Positions 53,159-60,029 of a stretch of DNA of 64,000 nucleotides are shown here, piece by piece (position 1 is the stretch's first letter; every line of letters starts with the position of its first letter). The stretch is from Methylobacter luteus IMV-B-3098. GTDB taxonomy: Bacteria > Pseudomonadota > Gammaproteobacteria > Methylococcales > Methylomonadaceae. A program made the position numbers and the translations under genes. Below the pieces are notes generated by a model. The model was not told the DNA's origin. It did no database searches and saw only the letters and a list, made by a program, of their open reading frames with translations. Where the stretch lies: NCBI RefSeq assembly GCF_000427625.1, contig NZ_KE386569.1, forward strand, positions 61,365-125,364, read 5' to 3'.

Positions 53159-53539
53159 TCACATTGCTTCGTCGCACTTTGTTAAAACATAATCAGTTGA
53201 CTTAAGCGCTTTTTTTATCTTGCCGAATTTAGCAGGCAGTTTCGAAACCAAGAAGCCATCGGTACAAATAGCTTCTCCAATATCGCCGCCTTCGAAATGG
53301 CCATGGCTGTGCGTAATGAATGCATAACGGCCTTGGCCTCCATATTCCTTGGCAAGGTAAGTACCATCTTTTAGCATGTAGGCTGGGTTGGAGCTTTGCG
53401 GAAACCCAGCTTTGGCGGCTTAGAAATGCTGGGTTTATCAACCCAGCCTACGAGCTACGAGCTCGAACAGGCTTAATGAATGCCCAGACAGCAGCAGGGA
53501 TGCATAGCATGCCGGTAAGTAATAGTTGTTTCAACATAC
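53159..53539 (-). pseudogene. Cassette gene split by a REPIN-like repeat
   Basis: The start MLKQLLLTGMLCIPAAVWAF is a signal peptide very like that of the HExxH cassette gene at 57793-58353. Translation hits a stop in the 74-bp repeat at 53378-53451. Beyond it one frame continues YLAKEYGGQGRYAFITH...DYVLTKCDEAM to a stop at 53159. The C-terminal part differs from the HExxH protein and I do not recognise it. Probably inactive as a secreted protein. Confidence 0.55.
53378..53451. repeat. REPIN-like paired palindrome 2, inside a cassette gene
   Basis: Perfect 13-bp outer ends GTAGGCTGGGTTG / CAACCCAGCCTAC enclose two smaller hairpins (each GCTGGGTT / AACCCAGC). 74 bp in all. The sequence differs from the element at 53036 but the architecture is the same. 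It interrupts the coding sequence of the last cassette. Confidence 0.65.
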
Positions 53540-53553
53540 GAGTCTCTCAAGAC

Positions 53554-53623
53554 GCATAACGTAAAAGTAACCGGCGCTGCGCGGCTTTATCGCGCAGCAT
53601 CCGTGTTGACTGCCGGGCTAGCG
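53554..53623 (-). repeat. attC site of the left cupin cassette
   Basis: 70 bp from GCATAAC to GCTAGCG, with an inner stem GCTGCGCG...CGCGCAGC. Near-identical to the site at 57122-57191, but the right-hand GTTAGCG core has become GCTAGCG, and one stem base differs. Confidence 0.8.
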
Positions 53624-53629
53624 CGGACT

Positions 53630-54109
53630 TCAATATGGCGTACCGTCTTTGTGTGCAAATTGCCATTTACCCTCGACAAAAACCGCCTGTATGTCATCGT
53701 CGGGGTACACGACGGAATCTCCTGCGCTGCGGTCACCAATTTCAAGGTAAATCACTTCTTCATTTGTGCGATTAAGCAACTGGTGCCCATTGCCTGTGCC
53801 AGCTTTGAATCCCGCGCACATGCCAGGCGAAAGTTGCGTTTCCCCTGTATCGGTAAGTAGCACGGGGCGACCATTCAATATGTAGATGAACTCATCTTGC
53901 TTAGCATGAGCATGACGCAAGGCTGAACCAGCACCGGGCAAAAGGCGCGTTAGATTTACCCCAAAGTTTGAAAGACCAAACACGTCGCCGAGAGGGCTCT
54001 TCTCTCGCCCCTTCATGCGTGAGGCGAAGGGTTCTGGATAGTTTGTGAGTTTCGAGCGTGGTGCAACCTCTGTTGCCACAACGGCTACAGGTGTGTCTTG
54101 ATCGTTCAT
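53630..54109 (-). CDS. Cupin-domain protein, cassette copy A
   Basis: 159 residues from MNDQDTPVAV. The single cupin barrel shows LRHAHAKQDEFIYILNGRPVLL and MCAGFKAGTGNGHQLLN; the metal-type histidines and glutamate are present. A small-molecule-binding or isomerase role is possible; the ligand is unknown. It differs from copy B by three bases and one residue (VATEVAP versus VATQVAP). A duplicate of the cassette at 57198. Confidence 0.85.
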   Translation of the reverse strand: MNDQDTPVAVVATEVAPRSKLTNYPEPFASRMKGREKSPLGDVFGLSNFGVNLTRLLPGAGSALRHAHAKQDEFIYILNGRPVLLTDTGETQLSPGMCAGFKAGTGNGHQLLNRTNEEVIYLEIGDRSAGDSVVYPDDDIQAVFVEGKWQFAHKDGTPY

Positions 54110-54130
54110 AGTGACTCCTGATGTATTGGG

Positions 54131-54217
54131 CGCTAACGTAGAGCTAACCGGCACTGCGCGGCTTTATCGCGCAGCGTCCAGCGACCGAAGGGAGCGAGGT
54201 TGAGCGCCGGGTTAGAC
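54131..54217 (-). repeat. attC site
   Basis: 87 bp from CGCTAAC to GTTAGAC. The long stem carries CTGCGCGGCTTTATCGCGCAG, a hairpin shared by several sites in the array. Confidence 0.88.
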
Positions 54218-54226
54218 GCGTGGTGC

Positions 54227-54646
54227 TTAGACATGAAACTGCCCGCTTTGCAGTACGAAGAGAGCAGGAAAAGCTGCGGTCTCACGGGCAAAGGAGAACG
54301 TAGCATAGGCACCAACGATTGTTTGGATAGTTGCGTGTTGCCCACCATTTACAAGCAACAGAATCAGAGCCAAGCCGGATAACCAAAGCAGAGCGACAGA
54401 TGCTTTGCCCGGAAACGATGAAACAAGTACGGCGCGAACTTGGAACGCAGAGCTTGCAGATTGGAACTGGCTGACATTGCGACGAAGGGCGATGTTTTGA
54501 AGTAGGCCGGCAAAGGCGCCCGCGACCATAAACACTGCCAGGATGGCCAATGACGGGCCGTTCCCAGTAAGAAAGCAAGCGAGCAATGCGGCAGCCATGA
54601 GGGCCATTAGAGCAGCGTTACCACGGGGAGTGAGTGTGTAGTGCAT
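54227..54646 (-). CDS. Cassette membrane protein, four predicted helices
   Basis: 139 residues with hydrophobic segments near residues 12-28, 32-50, 80-98 and 105-125. An arginine-rich loop (IALRRNVSQFQS) lies between the second and third. No family recognised. The ATG is four bases from the upstream attC end and has no ribosome site, so it is effectively leaderless within its cassette. Confidence 0.65.
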   Translation of the reverse strand: MHYTLTPRGNAALMALMAAALLACFLTGNGPSLAILAVFMVAGAFAGLLQNIALRRNVSQFQSASSAFQVRAVLVSSFPGKASVALLWLSGLALILLLVNGGQHATIQTIVGAYATFSFARETAAFPALFVLQSGQFHV

Positions 54647-54650
54647 AGCG

Positions 54651-54710
54651 ACCTAACGTTGGAATTAACGGGCGCGCGGTAGCGCGTCCCGGTTGAATGA
54701 CATGTTAGCT
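54651..54710 (-). repeat. attC site (short type)
   Basis: 60 bp from ACCTAAC to GTTAGCT with inner stem GGGCGCGC...GCGCGTCCC. The coding sequence of the 201-residue gene runs through most of it. Confidence 0.82.
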
Positions 54711-55270
54711 GTTGATTCTACCAAAGAGATTGACTCGCAGATGACAAAAGTATCATCAATTATTAAAGCCATATATTTTGAGTTTGGTGAATAGCTCTTT
54801 ACGATATTGACATGTAATTGTCCTTCAACTGAGGAGGCTAAAATTTCTATAAGTGAGCGAGGCCCTCTGGCTAACAAACCGTTTCCTCCAGTAAGAATGG
54901 TTGCACTTGCATGGATATGCATTGTGAAGGGACGCCAATCTGAAAAGAAAGATTGGTGGGCTGTGTATAGATGACCAATAACAGAGTACGGATCTTTCGG
55001 CGCAGATGAAAAGTAAAGATGAACATGCTCTTCGCTGTATTCAGAAAGCACTACATGCTCACCTTGCCACTTAACAAAACTAATAGGGCCAACATTAATG
55101 GTGCTTTCACGCACACCTTTACACAGAAGCTGAATATTGAGCTTACGTTCCTGGTTCGCCCAATCATCACATTCCATAGCTACTGTCATATATTCATTAT
55201 TAATGCTTATGGAATTAATGAACCCATTCAGGTCTTCGTAAAGCTGTTCGGATAATTCTTCAATGTTCAT
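54665..55270 (-). CDS. Cassette protein of unknown function, C-terminus encoded in attC
   Basis: 201 residues, acidic, mixed alpha/beta, with no signal peptide and no recognised motif; the segment YTAHQSFFSDWRPFTMHIHAS is distinctive. The general look (compact, acidic, cassette-borne) resembles immunity or sensor proteins but no family is claimed. The last 15 residues (NMSFNRDALPRAR) come from translated attC sequence. No ribosome site is obvious before the ATG. Confidence 0.6.
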   Translation of the reverse strand: MNIEELSEQLYEDLNGFINSISINNEYMTVAMECDDWANQERKLNIQLLCKGVRESTINVGPISFVKWQGEHVVLSEYSEEHVHLYFSSAPKDPYSVIGHLYTAHQSFFSDWRPFTMHIHASATILTGGNGLLARGPRSLIEILASSVEGQLHVNIVKSYSPNSKYMALIIDDTFVICESISLVESTANMSFNRDALPRAR

Positions 55271-55279
55271 AGTCTTTAC

Positions 55280-55360
55280 AGCTAACGCAGTGCATCACCG
55301 GCAGCAAAAGGCAGAGTGAAGTGGCGCTTTTTGCTGTCCGAGTGCATGCGATTGTTAGTC
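55280..55360 (-). repeat. attC site of the beta-lactamase cassette
   Basis: 81 bp from AGCTAAC to GTTAGTC. The stem GCAGCAAAAGGC...GCTTTTTGCTG differs from neighbouring sites, suggesting this cassette came from another array. Confidence 0.83.
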
Positions 55361-55373
55361 ATCTGTTTAGTTG

Positions 55374-56156
55374 TCACAGTATCCCCAACACTTTAAGGCT
55401 TGCTTTGCCCAGTTCTACACGTTTGTTGGCATCGGTTGCGTGCTGAATATCCATGTTCAATGCAAACGCATATACACGATCGCCTTTTTGTACCCACCCG
55501 ATCCACCAACCAATACCTCGGTTAGGAGCGTTTTCCCAACCCGTTTTACCATATAGCGCCCAATTTTCTCCCCGCTCCATTAGGACGATTTCGCGAACGC
55601 TTTTCTGAACCGACTGGGGGAACGGCAATGCCCCCTGAGCCAACTTAGCAAGAAAACGAGTTTGCTCCACAGCACTGATTTTGAGTGGGCCATTCAGCCA
55701 AAAGGTATCGATGGAAGTACCTATTTCTGCATTTCCGAAATCAAGCTTTGAAAGATTCTCGCTCATACGCGTTAAGCCGATACGTCGGGCCAAACTTTGG
55801 TAGATCGGGACATTGGACAGAGTAATCGCATCGCGCAATCCCATATCCTTCTCCCAAGTCTTGAACGGCTGTGGTTGGCCGCCATAAGGCAGAACCTCGT
55901 CAACACTTTCTACCGCACCAACTGAAAGTCCGATCAGCGAGTGGGGAATCTTGAACGTTGAAGCCGGAATATAGCGTGTTTCAGCGCGAGCTTTGTCGTA
56001 GCCAATTAGCCGTTGCTCGATGACATCATAGAGAACGAACGTGCCGTTCACGCCGGAGCCTTTAAATATGGCAGCTACTTTGTCGCTTTCTTCCCAACCA
56101 ACGGCATAGGCTCGAAATGTAAACAGTACAAATACCACAGCGAGTAGGTGCTTCAT
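55374..56156 (-). CDS. Class D (OXA-type) beta-lactamase
   Basis: 260 residues with a signal peptide (MKHLLAVVFVLFTFRAYA). All class D motifs are seen: the serine in PASTFKIPHS (STFK at 66-69), SNV at 114-116, FGN at 140-142, KTG at 204-206 and GWWIGWV. Periplasmic hydrolysis of beta-lactams by a carboxylated-lysine mechanism is expected. The spectrum cannot be predicted; no family number is assigned. AGAAGGAAA precedes the ATG. It sits in a cassette with an attC on each side. Confidence 0.93.
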   Translation of the reverse strand: MKHLLAVVFVLFTFRAYAVGWEESDKVAAIFKGSGVNGTFVLYDVIEQRLIGYDKARAETRYIPASTFKIPHSLIGLSVGAVESVDEVLPYGGQPQPFKTWEKDMGLRDAITLSNVPIYQSLARRIGLTRMSENLSKLDFGNAEIGTSIDTFWLNGPLKISAVEQTRFLAKLAQGALPFPQSVQKSVREIVLMERGENWALYGKTGWENAPNRGIGWWIGWVQKGDRVYAFALNMDIQHATDANKRVELGKASLKVLGIL

Positions 56157-56167
56157 AATTTCCTTCT

Positions 56168-56254
56168 GTCTAACGTAGAGCTGACCGGCGCTGCGCGGCT
56201 TTATCGCGCAGCGTCCAGCGACCGAAGGGAGCGAGGTCGAGCGCCATGTTAGAC
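56168..56254 (-). repeat. attC site
   Basis: 87 bp from GTCTAAC to GTTAGAC, matching the 54131 site over most of its length. The stop codon of the gene at 56249 lies in the GTTAGAC box. Confidence 0.88.
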
Positions 56255-56617
56255 CTCACGTTGCCTCCATGTGGCGATATACCCGGTTCGCGGCCAGAAG
56301 AAGGAACCGACGAGCGCTCCAACAAGAAACCACTGAGCCCCCCCGATGAGGCCGTGGATGAAAAGCGCCCGAAAATTCGGACCGCTGCCCCAGGTGTAAC
56401 CCCAGTCCATGAGGGCCACGACAGGAGGTGTTGTTGCCAAGAATTTCCATGCGAAGTTGCTTATCGGGTAGTCCAGCCACATGAACCAGAACCACGCGAA
56501 TTCGGCCTGTGCGCCGCCTCCGACGTGGATGGAAATGAACAATGCCAAAGCCAATGCGAGATGAACCGCAAACACGGCGGCTCCCACGATGATGGCGCAA
56601 CGAAGTGGGCTATTCAT
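56249..56617 (-). CDS. Cassette membrane protein rich in aromatic residues
   Basis: 122 residues with about three membrane helices (residues 8-30, 41-63, 88-112), and aromatic motifs FAWFWFMWLDYP and WGYTWGSG. No family recognised. The TAA stop lies inside the attC core. It is separated from the OXA gene by its own attC, as a distinct cassette. Confidence 0.65.
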   Translation of the reverse strand: MNSPLRCAIIVGAAVFAVHLALALALFISIHVGGGAQAEFAWFWFMWLDYPISNFAWKFLATTPPVVALMDWGYTWGSGPNFRALFIHGLIGGAQWFLVGALVGSFFWPRTGYIATWRQREV

Positions 56618-56622
56618 GTGAG

Positions 56623-56682
56623 GTCTAACGTGGAGCTAAGGGGCTGGCTGTAAGCCAGTCCCGGTTGAGCGCATGGTTAGAG
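56623..56682 (-). repeat. attC site (short type)
   Basis: 60 bp from GTCTAAC to GTTAGAG, with inner stem GGGGCTGGCT...AGCCAGTCCC. The phosphatase-like gene is translated through all of it. Confidence 0.85.
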
Positions 56683-57116
56683 TGCAACGCCGCTACGCAG
56701 TTTATGAATTCTTGCCAAGTTTCGTTTGGACTCCAGACCTCTCGCATGGGAAAAGATGCCTGCTCCTCGCTCTCGCCAAGTACGTGCTTGCGGTAGAGGT
56801 AGATAAAGGCCGATACGCGCATGTTCTTGGCGCAGTGTATCCAAATCTTGCGCTTAGCAAAGGCGTTGAGTACACCAATAAACTGGACGAACTGTTCAGG
56901 TTCAGGTCTCTCCCATCCCACGGGAATTTGGATATATGCCAGGCCTTGCTTGGTGATGAGTTCAGCTTCTCCGGGCAAAGCGTTGGAAGAAGTTGGAAGA
57001 GCAAGGTTTACGACGACCTCAATGCCCAGCGTGGGCAACCGGACAATATCACGTTCTGAAAGCTGTCCGGAAGACCACAGCCAGTCGAAAACTTGATGAG
57101 TATTCTCAGCGTCCAT
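56625..57116 (-). CDS. Protein tyrosine phosphatase-like protein with shortened P-loop
   Basis: 163 residues with the fold of the dual-specificity phosphatase superfamily: FDWLWSSGQLSERDIVRLPTLGI at the start and the P-loop region WIHCAKNMRVSAFIYLYR. The signature is C-x4-R (Cys95, Arg100) rather than C-x5-R, so classical phosphatase activity is doubtful. The TAG stop lies in the far end of the attC, so the C-terminal residues are attC-encoded. No strong ribosome site. Confidence 0.75.
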   Translation of the reverse strand: MDAENTHQVFDWLWSSGQLSERDIVRLPTLGIEVVVNLALPTSSNALPGEAELITKQGLAYIQIPVGWERPEPEQFVQFIGVLNAFAKRKIWIHCAKNMRVSAFIYLYRKHVLGESEEQASFPMREVWSPNETWQEFINCVAALHSNHALNRDWLTASPLAPR

Positions 57117-57121
57117 GTGCT

Positions 57122-57191
57122 CTTTAACGTAAAAGTAACCGGCGCTGCGCGGCTTTATCGCGCAGCGTCCGTGTTGACTGCCGGGTTAGCG
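57122..57191 (-). repeat. attC site of the right cupin cassette
   Basis: 70 bp from CTTTAAC to GTTAGCG; the intact counterpart of the 53554 site. Confidence 0.87.
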
Positions 57192-57197
57192 CGGACT

Positions 57198-57677
57198 TCA
57201 ATATGGCGTACCGTCTTTGTGTGCAAATTGCCATTTACCCTCGACAAAAACCGCCTGTATGTCATCGTCGGGGTACACGACGGAATCTCCTGCGCTGCGG
57301 TCACCAATTTCAAGGTAAATCACTTCTTCATTTGTGCGATTAAGCAACTGGTGCCCATTGCCTGTGCCAGCTTTGAATCCCGCGCACATGCCAGGCGAAA
57401 GTTGCGTTTCCCCTGTATCGGTAAGTAGCACGGGGCGACCATTCAATATGTAGATGAACTCATCTTGCTTAGCATGAGCATGACGTAAGGCTGAACCAGC
57501 ACCGGGCAAAAGGCGCGTTAGATTTACCCCAAAGTTTGAAAGACCAAACACGTCGCCGAGAGGGCTCTTCTCTCGCCCCTTCATGCGTGAGGCGAAGGGT
57601 TCTGGATAGTTTGTGAGTTTCGAACGTGGTGCAACCTGTGTTGCCACAACGGCTACAGGTGTGTCTTGATCGTTCAT
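57198..57677 (-). CDS. Cupin-domain protein, cassette copy B
   Basis: 159 residues, one residue different from copy A at 53630-54109 (Gln for Glu at residue 14). The cupin motifs LRHAHAKQDEFIYI and FKAGTGNGHQLLN are the same. The start MNDQDTP is preceded by AGGAGTCAC. Its cassette and flanking bases match copy A over about 570 bp, so one arose from the other by cassette duplication or homologous exchange. Confidence 0.86.
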   Translation of the reverse strand: MNDQDTPVAVVATQVAPRSKLTNYPEPFASRMKGREKSPLGDVFGLSNFGVNLTRLLPGAGSALRHAHAKQDEFIYILNGRPVLLTDTGETQLSPGMCAGFKAGTGNGHQLLNRTNEEVIYLEIGDRSAGDSVVYPDDDIQAVFVEGKWQFAHKDGTPY

Positions 57678-57698
57678 AGTGACTCCTGATGTATTGGG

Positions 57699-57788
57699 CG
57701 CTAACGTGGAGCTAACCGGGCGCGGTCCGGAAGACTGAAAAAATAAAACCGCATTGTAACCGCGCTCCGGTTGAGTGTAATGTTATGC
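57699..57788 (-). repeat. attC site (AT-loop type)
   Basis: 90 bp from CGCTAAC to GTTATGC; the stem CCGGGCGCGG...CCGCGCTCCGG encloses an A-rich loop GAAAAAATAAAACC. The same type as the sites at 59940 and 60736. Confidence 0.87.
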
Positions 57789-57792
57789 AATT

Positions 57793-58353
57793 TCATAAGT
57801 TATTGGCCTCTGTCCATAGCCGCTCTTTGCCTACCAGACTATACCAACCCTCAAATTGAGAGCGGTACTGCTCAAAAGGCTCGGATAGCTTTTGGCGGGG
57901 ATCTTCGCTGAGAGAGTACGCCATACCTTCCATAAACCATTTGGGTTCACGCCATGCTTGTATCATGCCAAGTTTCTCATTCTGAAGGTGGTGAATCATT
58001 TCATGGCGAACATAGTACGGTTTCCATGCGCGAGGGCTGATGACAATACCAAATGTGCCTACATTCACGCCCGCACGTTGCCCCATTTCAAAGAATTGAG
58101 AACAGGTGTCAGAACTGCAGAAAATGACGCGGGGTTTATTCTCAATCGATCCAACAGATAACTCGACAAAATGCAAAGCCTCATCGTACAGCTTGGCAGC
58201 TTCCTGATATCGGGACACATCATCTGTACACAATGTGTCATTGATGCAGGAAACCCCAGTCAGTTCAGGTGCAACCACTCGAACAGGCTTAAAGAATGCC
58301 CAGGCAGCGACAGGAGCGCAAAGTATGCCGACAAGCAATAGACGTTTCAACAT
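57793..58353 (-). CDS. Secreted protein with HExxH zinc-peptidase-like motif
   Basis: 186 residues. A signal peptide (MLKRLLLVGILCAPVAAWA) precedes a domain with VRHEMIHHLQNEK (HEMIH at 117-121) and a downstream glutamate in KWFMEGMAYSLSE, the layout of gluzincin metallopeptidases. Four cysteines (36, 42, 79, 84) could form disulfides. Export to the periplasm or outside is expected. It shares its signal peptide with the broken cassette gene at 53159. Confidence 0.75.
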   Translation of the reverse strand: MLKRLLLVGILCAPVAAWAFFKPVRVVAPELTGVSCINDTLCTDDVSRYQEAAKLYDEALHFVELSVGSIENKPRVIFCSSDTCSQFFEMGQRAGVNVGTFGIVISPRAWKPYYVRHEMIHHLQNEKLGMIQAWREPKWFMEGMAYSLSEDPRQKLSEPFEQYRSQFEGWYSLVGKERLWTEANNL

Positions 58354-58369
58354 ACGAACCTCCTAAGGT

Positions 58370-58456
58370 GCATAACGCTGCGCGTAACCGGCAGGCGGAA
58401 GCGGCAGAGCGCAGCGGCGCCGCTTTCGCCTGTCCGAGTTGACGAGCTTGTTAGGT
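58370..58456 (-). repeat. attC site
   Basis: 87 bp from GCATAAC to GTTAGGT, stem GGCAGGCGGAAGCGGC...GCCGCTTTCGCCTGTCC. Confidence 0.85.
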
Positions 58457-58469
58457 GCTATTCGGCCGC

Positions 58470-58892
58470 TCATTCAGATTTCGCGATGGTTTTGACGAGC
58501 ATACGAACGCGAGATTCAAAGTGCTTCTTTCCATAGGGGCGTGCTTCCTGCAGCAGTGCCAACCACTTGCGCAAGAATTCCCTATCACGAGCCAACACCC
58601 TACGATTGGCTTCCCAAGAATGCTCGTATTGAAGAATTGTTTCTTCAAGAACCTTCCATTCTTGGCTGCAAGTTGGACAGAGCGTAGGGAGCCAGCATGG
58701 ATATCTCTGTTCTACTTCAAAGGCTTGCTTTTGTGCTTCCGCTGAAAAGACGAACGACTTGCCACACTTCAAACAACGAGCGCGGAGCCCCTCGTAATGA
58801 GTTGCCTTTTCATCGTAGTGGCCAAGATACGACGGCTTGTGCCACTTTGAGCGATCTATCTCGATGCTTACTTCCGTGTTTCGCTCTTTCAT
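58470..58892 (-). CDS. Cassette protein with zinc-ribbon-type cysteine pairs
   Basis: 140 residues from MKERNTEVSIEIDRSKW (AAGGGG upstream). Two cysteine pairs, RARCLKCGKSFVFS and TLCPTCSQEW, suggest a split zinc ribbon; the C-terminal half is helical and basic. It resembles the probable-zinc-ribbon family. Nucleic-acid binding is possible but unproven. Confidence 0.7.
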   Translation of the reverse strand: MKERNTEVSIEIDRSKWHKPSYLGHYDEKATHYEGLRARCLKCGKSFVFSAEAQKQAFEVEQRYPCWLPTLCPTCSQEWKVLEETILQYEHSWEANRRVLARDREFLRKWLALLQEARPYGKKHFESRVRMLVKTIAKSE

Positions 58893-58910
58893 AGACGCGC
58901 CCCTTGTTGC

Positions 58911-59023
58911 ACCTAACGCCATGCTCAGCTGCCATTTGACGTGGGACTTTTTTGGGGGAAAATAGCGAAGCGGCCCCCAAAAAAGCCCCGCGGCAAATGG
59001 TCAGCTGCAGCTATTTGTTAGGC
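58911..59023 (-). repeat. attC site (long type)
   Basis: 113 bp from ACCTAAC to GTTAGGC, the longest in the array. The outer arms GCTCAGCTGCCATTTG and CAAATGGTCAGCTGC pair, enclosing a second hairpin TTTTTTGGGGG...CCCCCAAAAAA. Its sequence is unlike the other sites. Confidence 0.8.
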
Positions 59024-59437
59024 ACCTTTGGAAAAATCTTGGCTATTTGAAGTGGGCATACCATTTGGAAAGGATACCCACTCATGCTTTGATGCACACC
59101 AAGCAGCGGCTATAGGTTGAGGAAACTTGGGATCAGAAAAACAACCAACTGCTATGCCTACAGATTGTGGAACAAAACCAGCCTCCCAGAAAACAGTAGA
59201 ACCACAATTGGGACAAAAATGGCGCTCTAATTTACCACCGGAATCACCTGTGCTTGTAAAAGACTTAAACTTCCCATTTTTAGCTACCACCTGATCATTT
59301 GAAAAATAGGCGCTTACTCCAAAAACTGACCCAGTTCTTTTTTGACAGTTAGTGCAGGAACAGGCAACAACCATTTTTGGTTCGCCGTTTACTTCAACTT
59401 GAAGTTCTCCGCAGGAACAGCTAGCTTTTCTTGACAT
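59018..59437 (-). CDS. GFA/CENP-V family zinc protein
   Basis: 139 residues with the GFA fold's zinc cysteines: ASCSCGELQVEV, VACSCTNCQKRTGSVFG and HFCPNCGSTVFWE. Founding members bind the formaldehyde-glutathione adduct, but most family members have unproven roles. AAGGAT lies upstream of the ATG. The TAA stop lies in the attC core. Confidence 0.88.
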   Translation of the reverse strand: MSRKASCSCGELQVEVNGEPKMVVACSCTNCQKRTGSVFGVSAYFSNDQVVAKNGKFKSFTSTGDSGGKLERHFCPNCGSTVFWEAGFVPQSVGIAVGCFSDPKFPQPIAAAWCASKHEWVSFPNGMPTSNSQDFSKGA

Positions 59438-59478
59438 AATTTTATCCTTATCTTATTACGTATTTCGAAGATTTAAGT

Positions 59479-59541
59479 GCCTAACGTGAAGCTAAGGGGC
59501 GCGCAGCGAAGCGGAGCGTCCACTTGAGCGCAGGGTTAGCG
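59479..59541 (-). repeat. attC site (short type)
   Basis: 63 bp from GCCTAAC to GTTAGCG; inner stem GGGGCGCGCAGCG...GAGCGTCC. Confidence 0.82.
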
Positions 59542-59931
59542 GGCATTTTCTAGCACCTCTTCACCAGACTTAACCCAACTTTGCAAAAAGGTTTGATCAG
59601 CCGTAAACATACCGGAAAGCGTTGGTCCAAGACTGAAATTCTCGGGGCTAAATTTGTACACCACCTCTAACGCGCCGTTTTTGTGCAACGCAAAGTGGAA
59701 CTCAATATTTTCTTCCATGTTACCCCATGAAGCCTCGACATTTTCCCCAACCGATGCTTCGAGATGCCTTAGGGTTTGAATGAAACTACTCCATTCCTTC
59801 TTTTCAACCGTGCATGAAAAGTTGCCTTCAAACTTAGGCGCACGAATTTGAACAATGGTCTTCATCCACCCCTCACTGTCTGGGGAGGAGAAAGTAAAAA
59901 TTGATTCAAGACCGTGGCCGGAGATCTTCAT
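59536..59931 (-). CDS. Cassette protein of unknown function
   Basis: 131 residues, mostly beta with a central helix. KFEGNFSCTVEKKEWSSFIQ and SGMFTADQTFLQSW are notable; the second resembles segments in WapI-like immunity proteins, but the match is from memory and weak. No signal peptide. The ATG is nine bases from the upstream attC. Confidence 0.6.
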   Translation of the reverse strand: MKISGHGLESIFTFSSPDSEGWMKTIVQIRAPKFEGNFSCTVEKKEWSSFIQTLRHLEASVGENVEASWGNMEENIEFHFALHKNGALEVVYKFSPENFSLGPTLSGMFTADQTFLQSWVKSGEEVLENAR

Positions 59932-59939
59932 TCTTTGCT

Positions 59940-60029
59940 CGCTAACGTAGAGCTAACCGGGCGCGGCCCGGAAAGCTGAAAAAATAAAACCGCATTGTAA
60001 CCGCGCTCCGGTTGAGCGCCATGTTAGGC
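59940..60029 (-). repeat. attC site (AT-loop type)
   Basis: 90 bp from CGCTAAC to GTTAGGC, nearly the same as 57699-57788 and 60736-60824. Confidence 0.88.

Noticed and set aside
53603..57428. Two nearly identical plus-strand open frames (53603-53860 and 57093-57428)
   Set aside because: They lie antisense to the duplicated cupin gene. The minus-strand frame has cupin motifs and a ribosome site, and the repetition only reflects the duplicated cassette.
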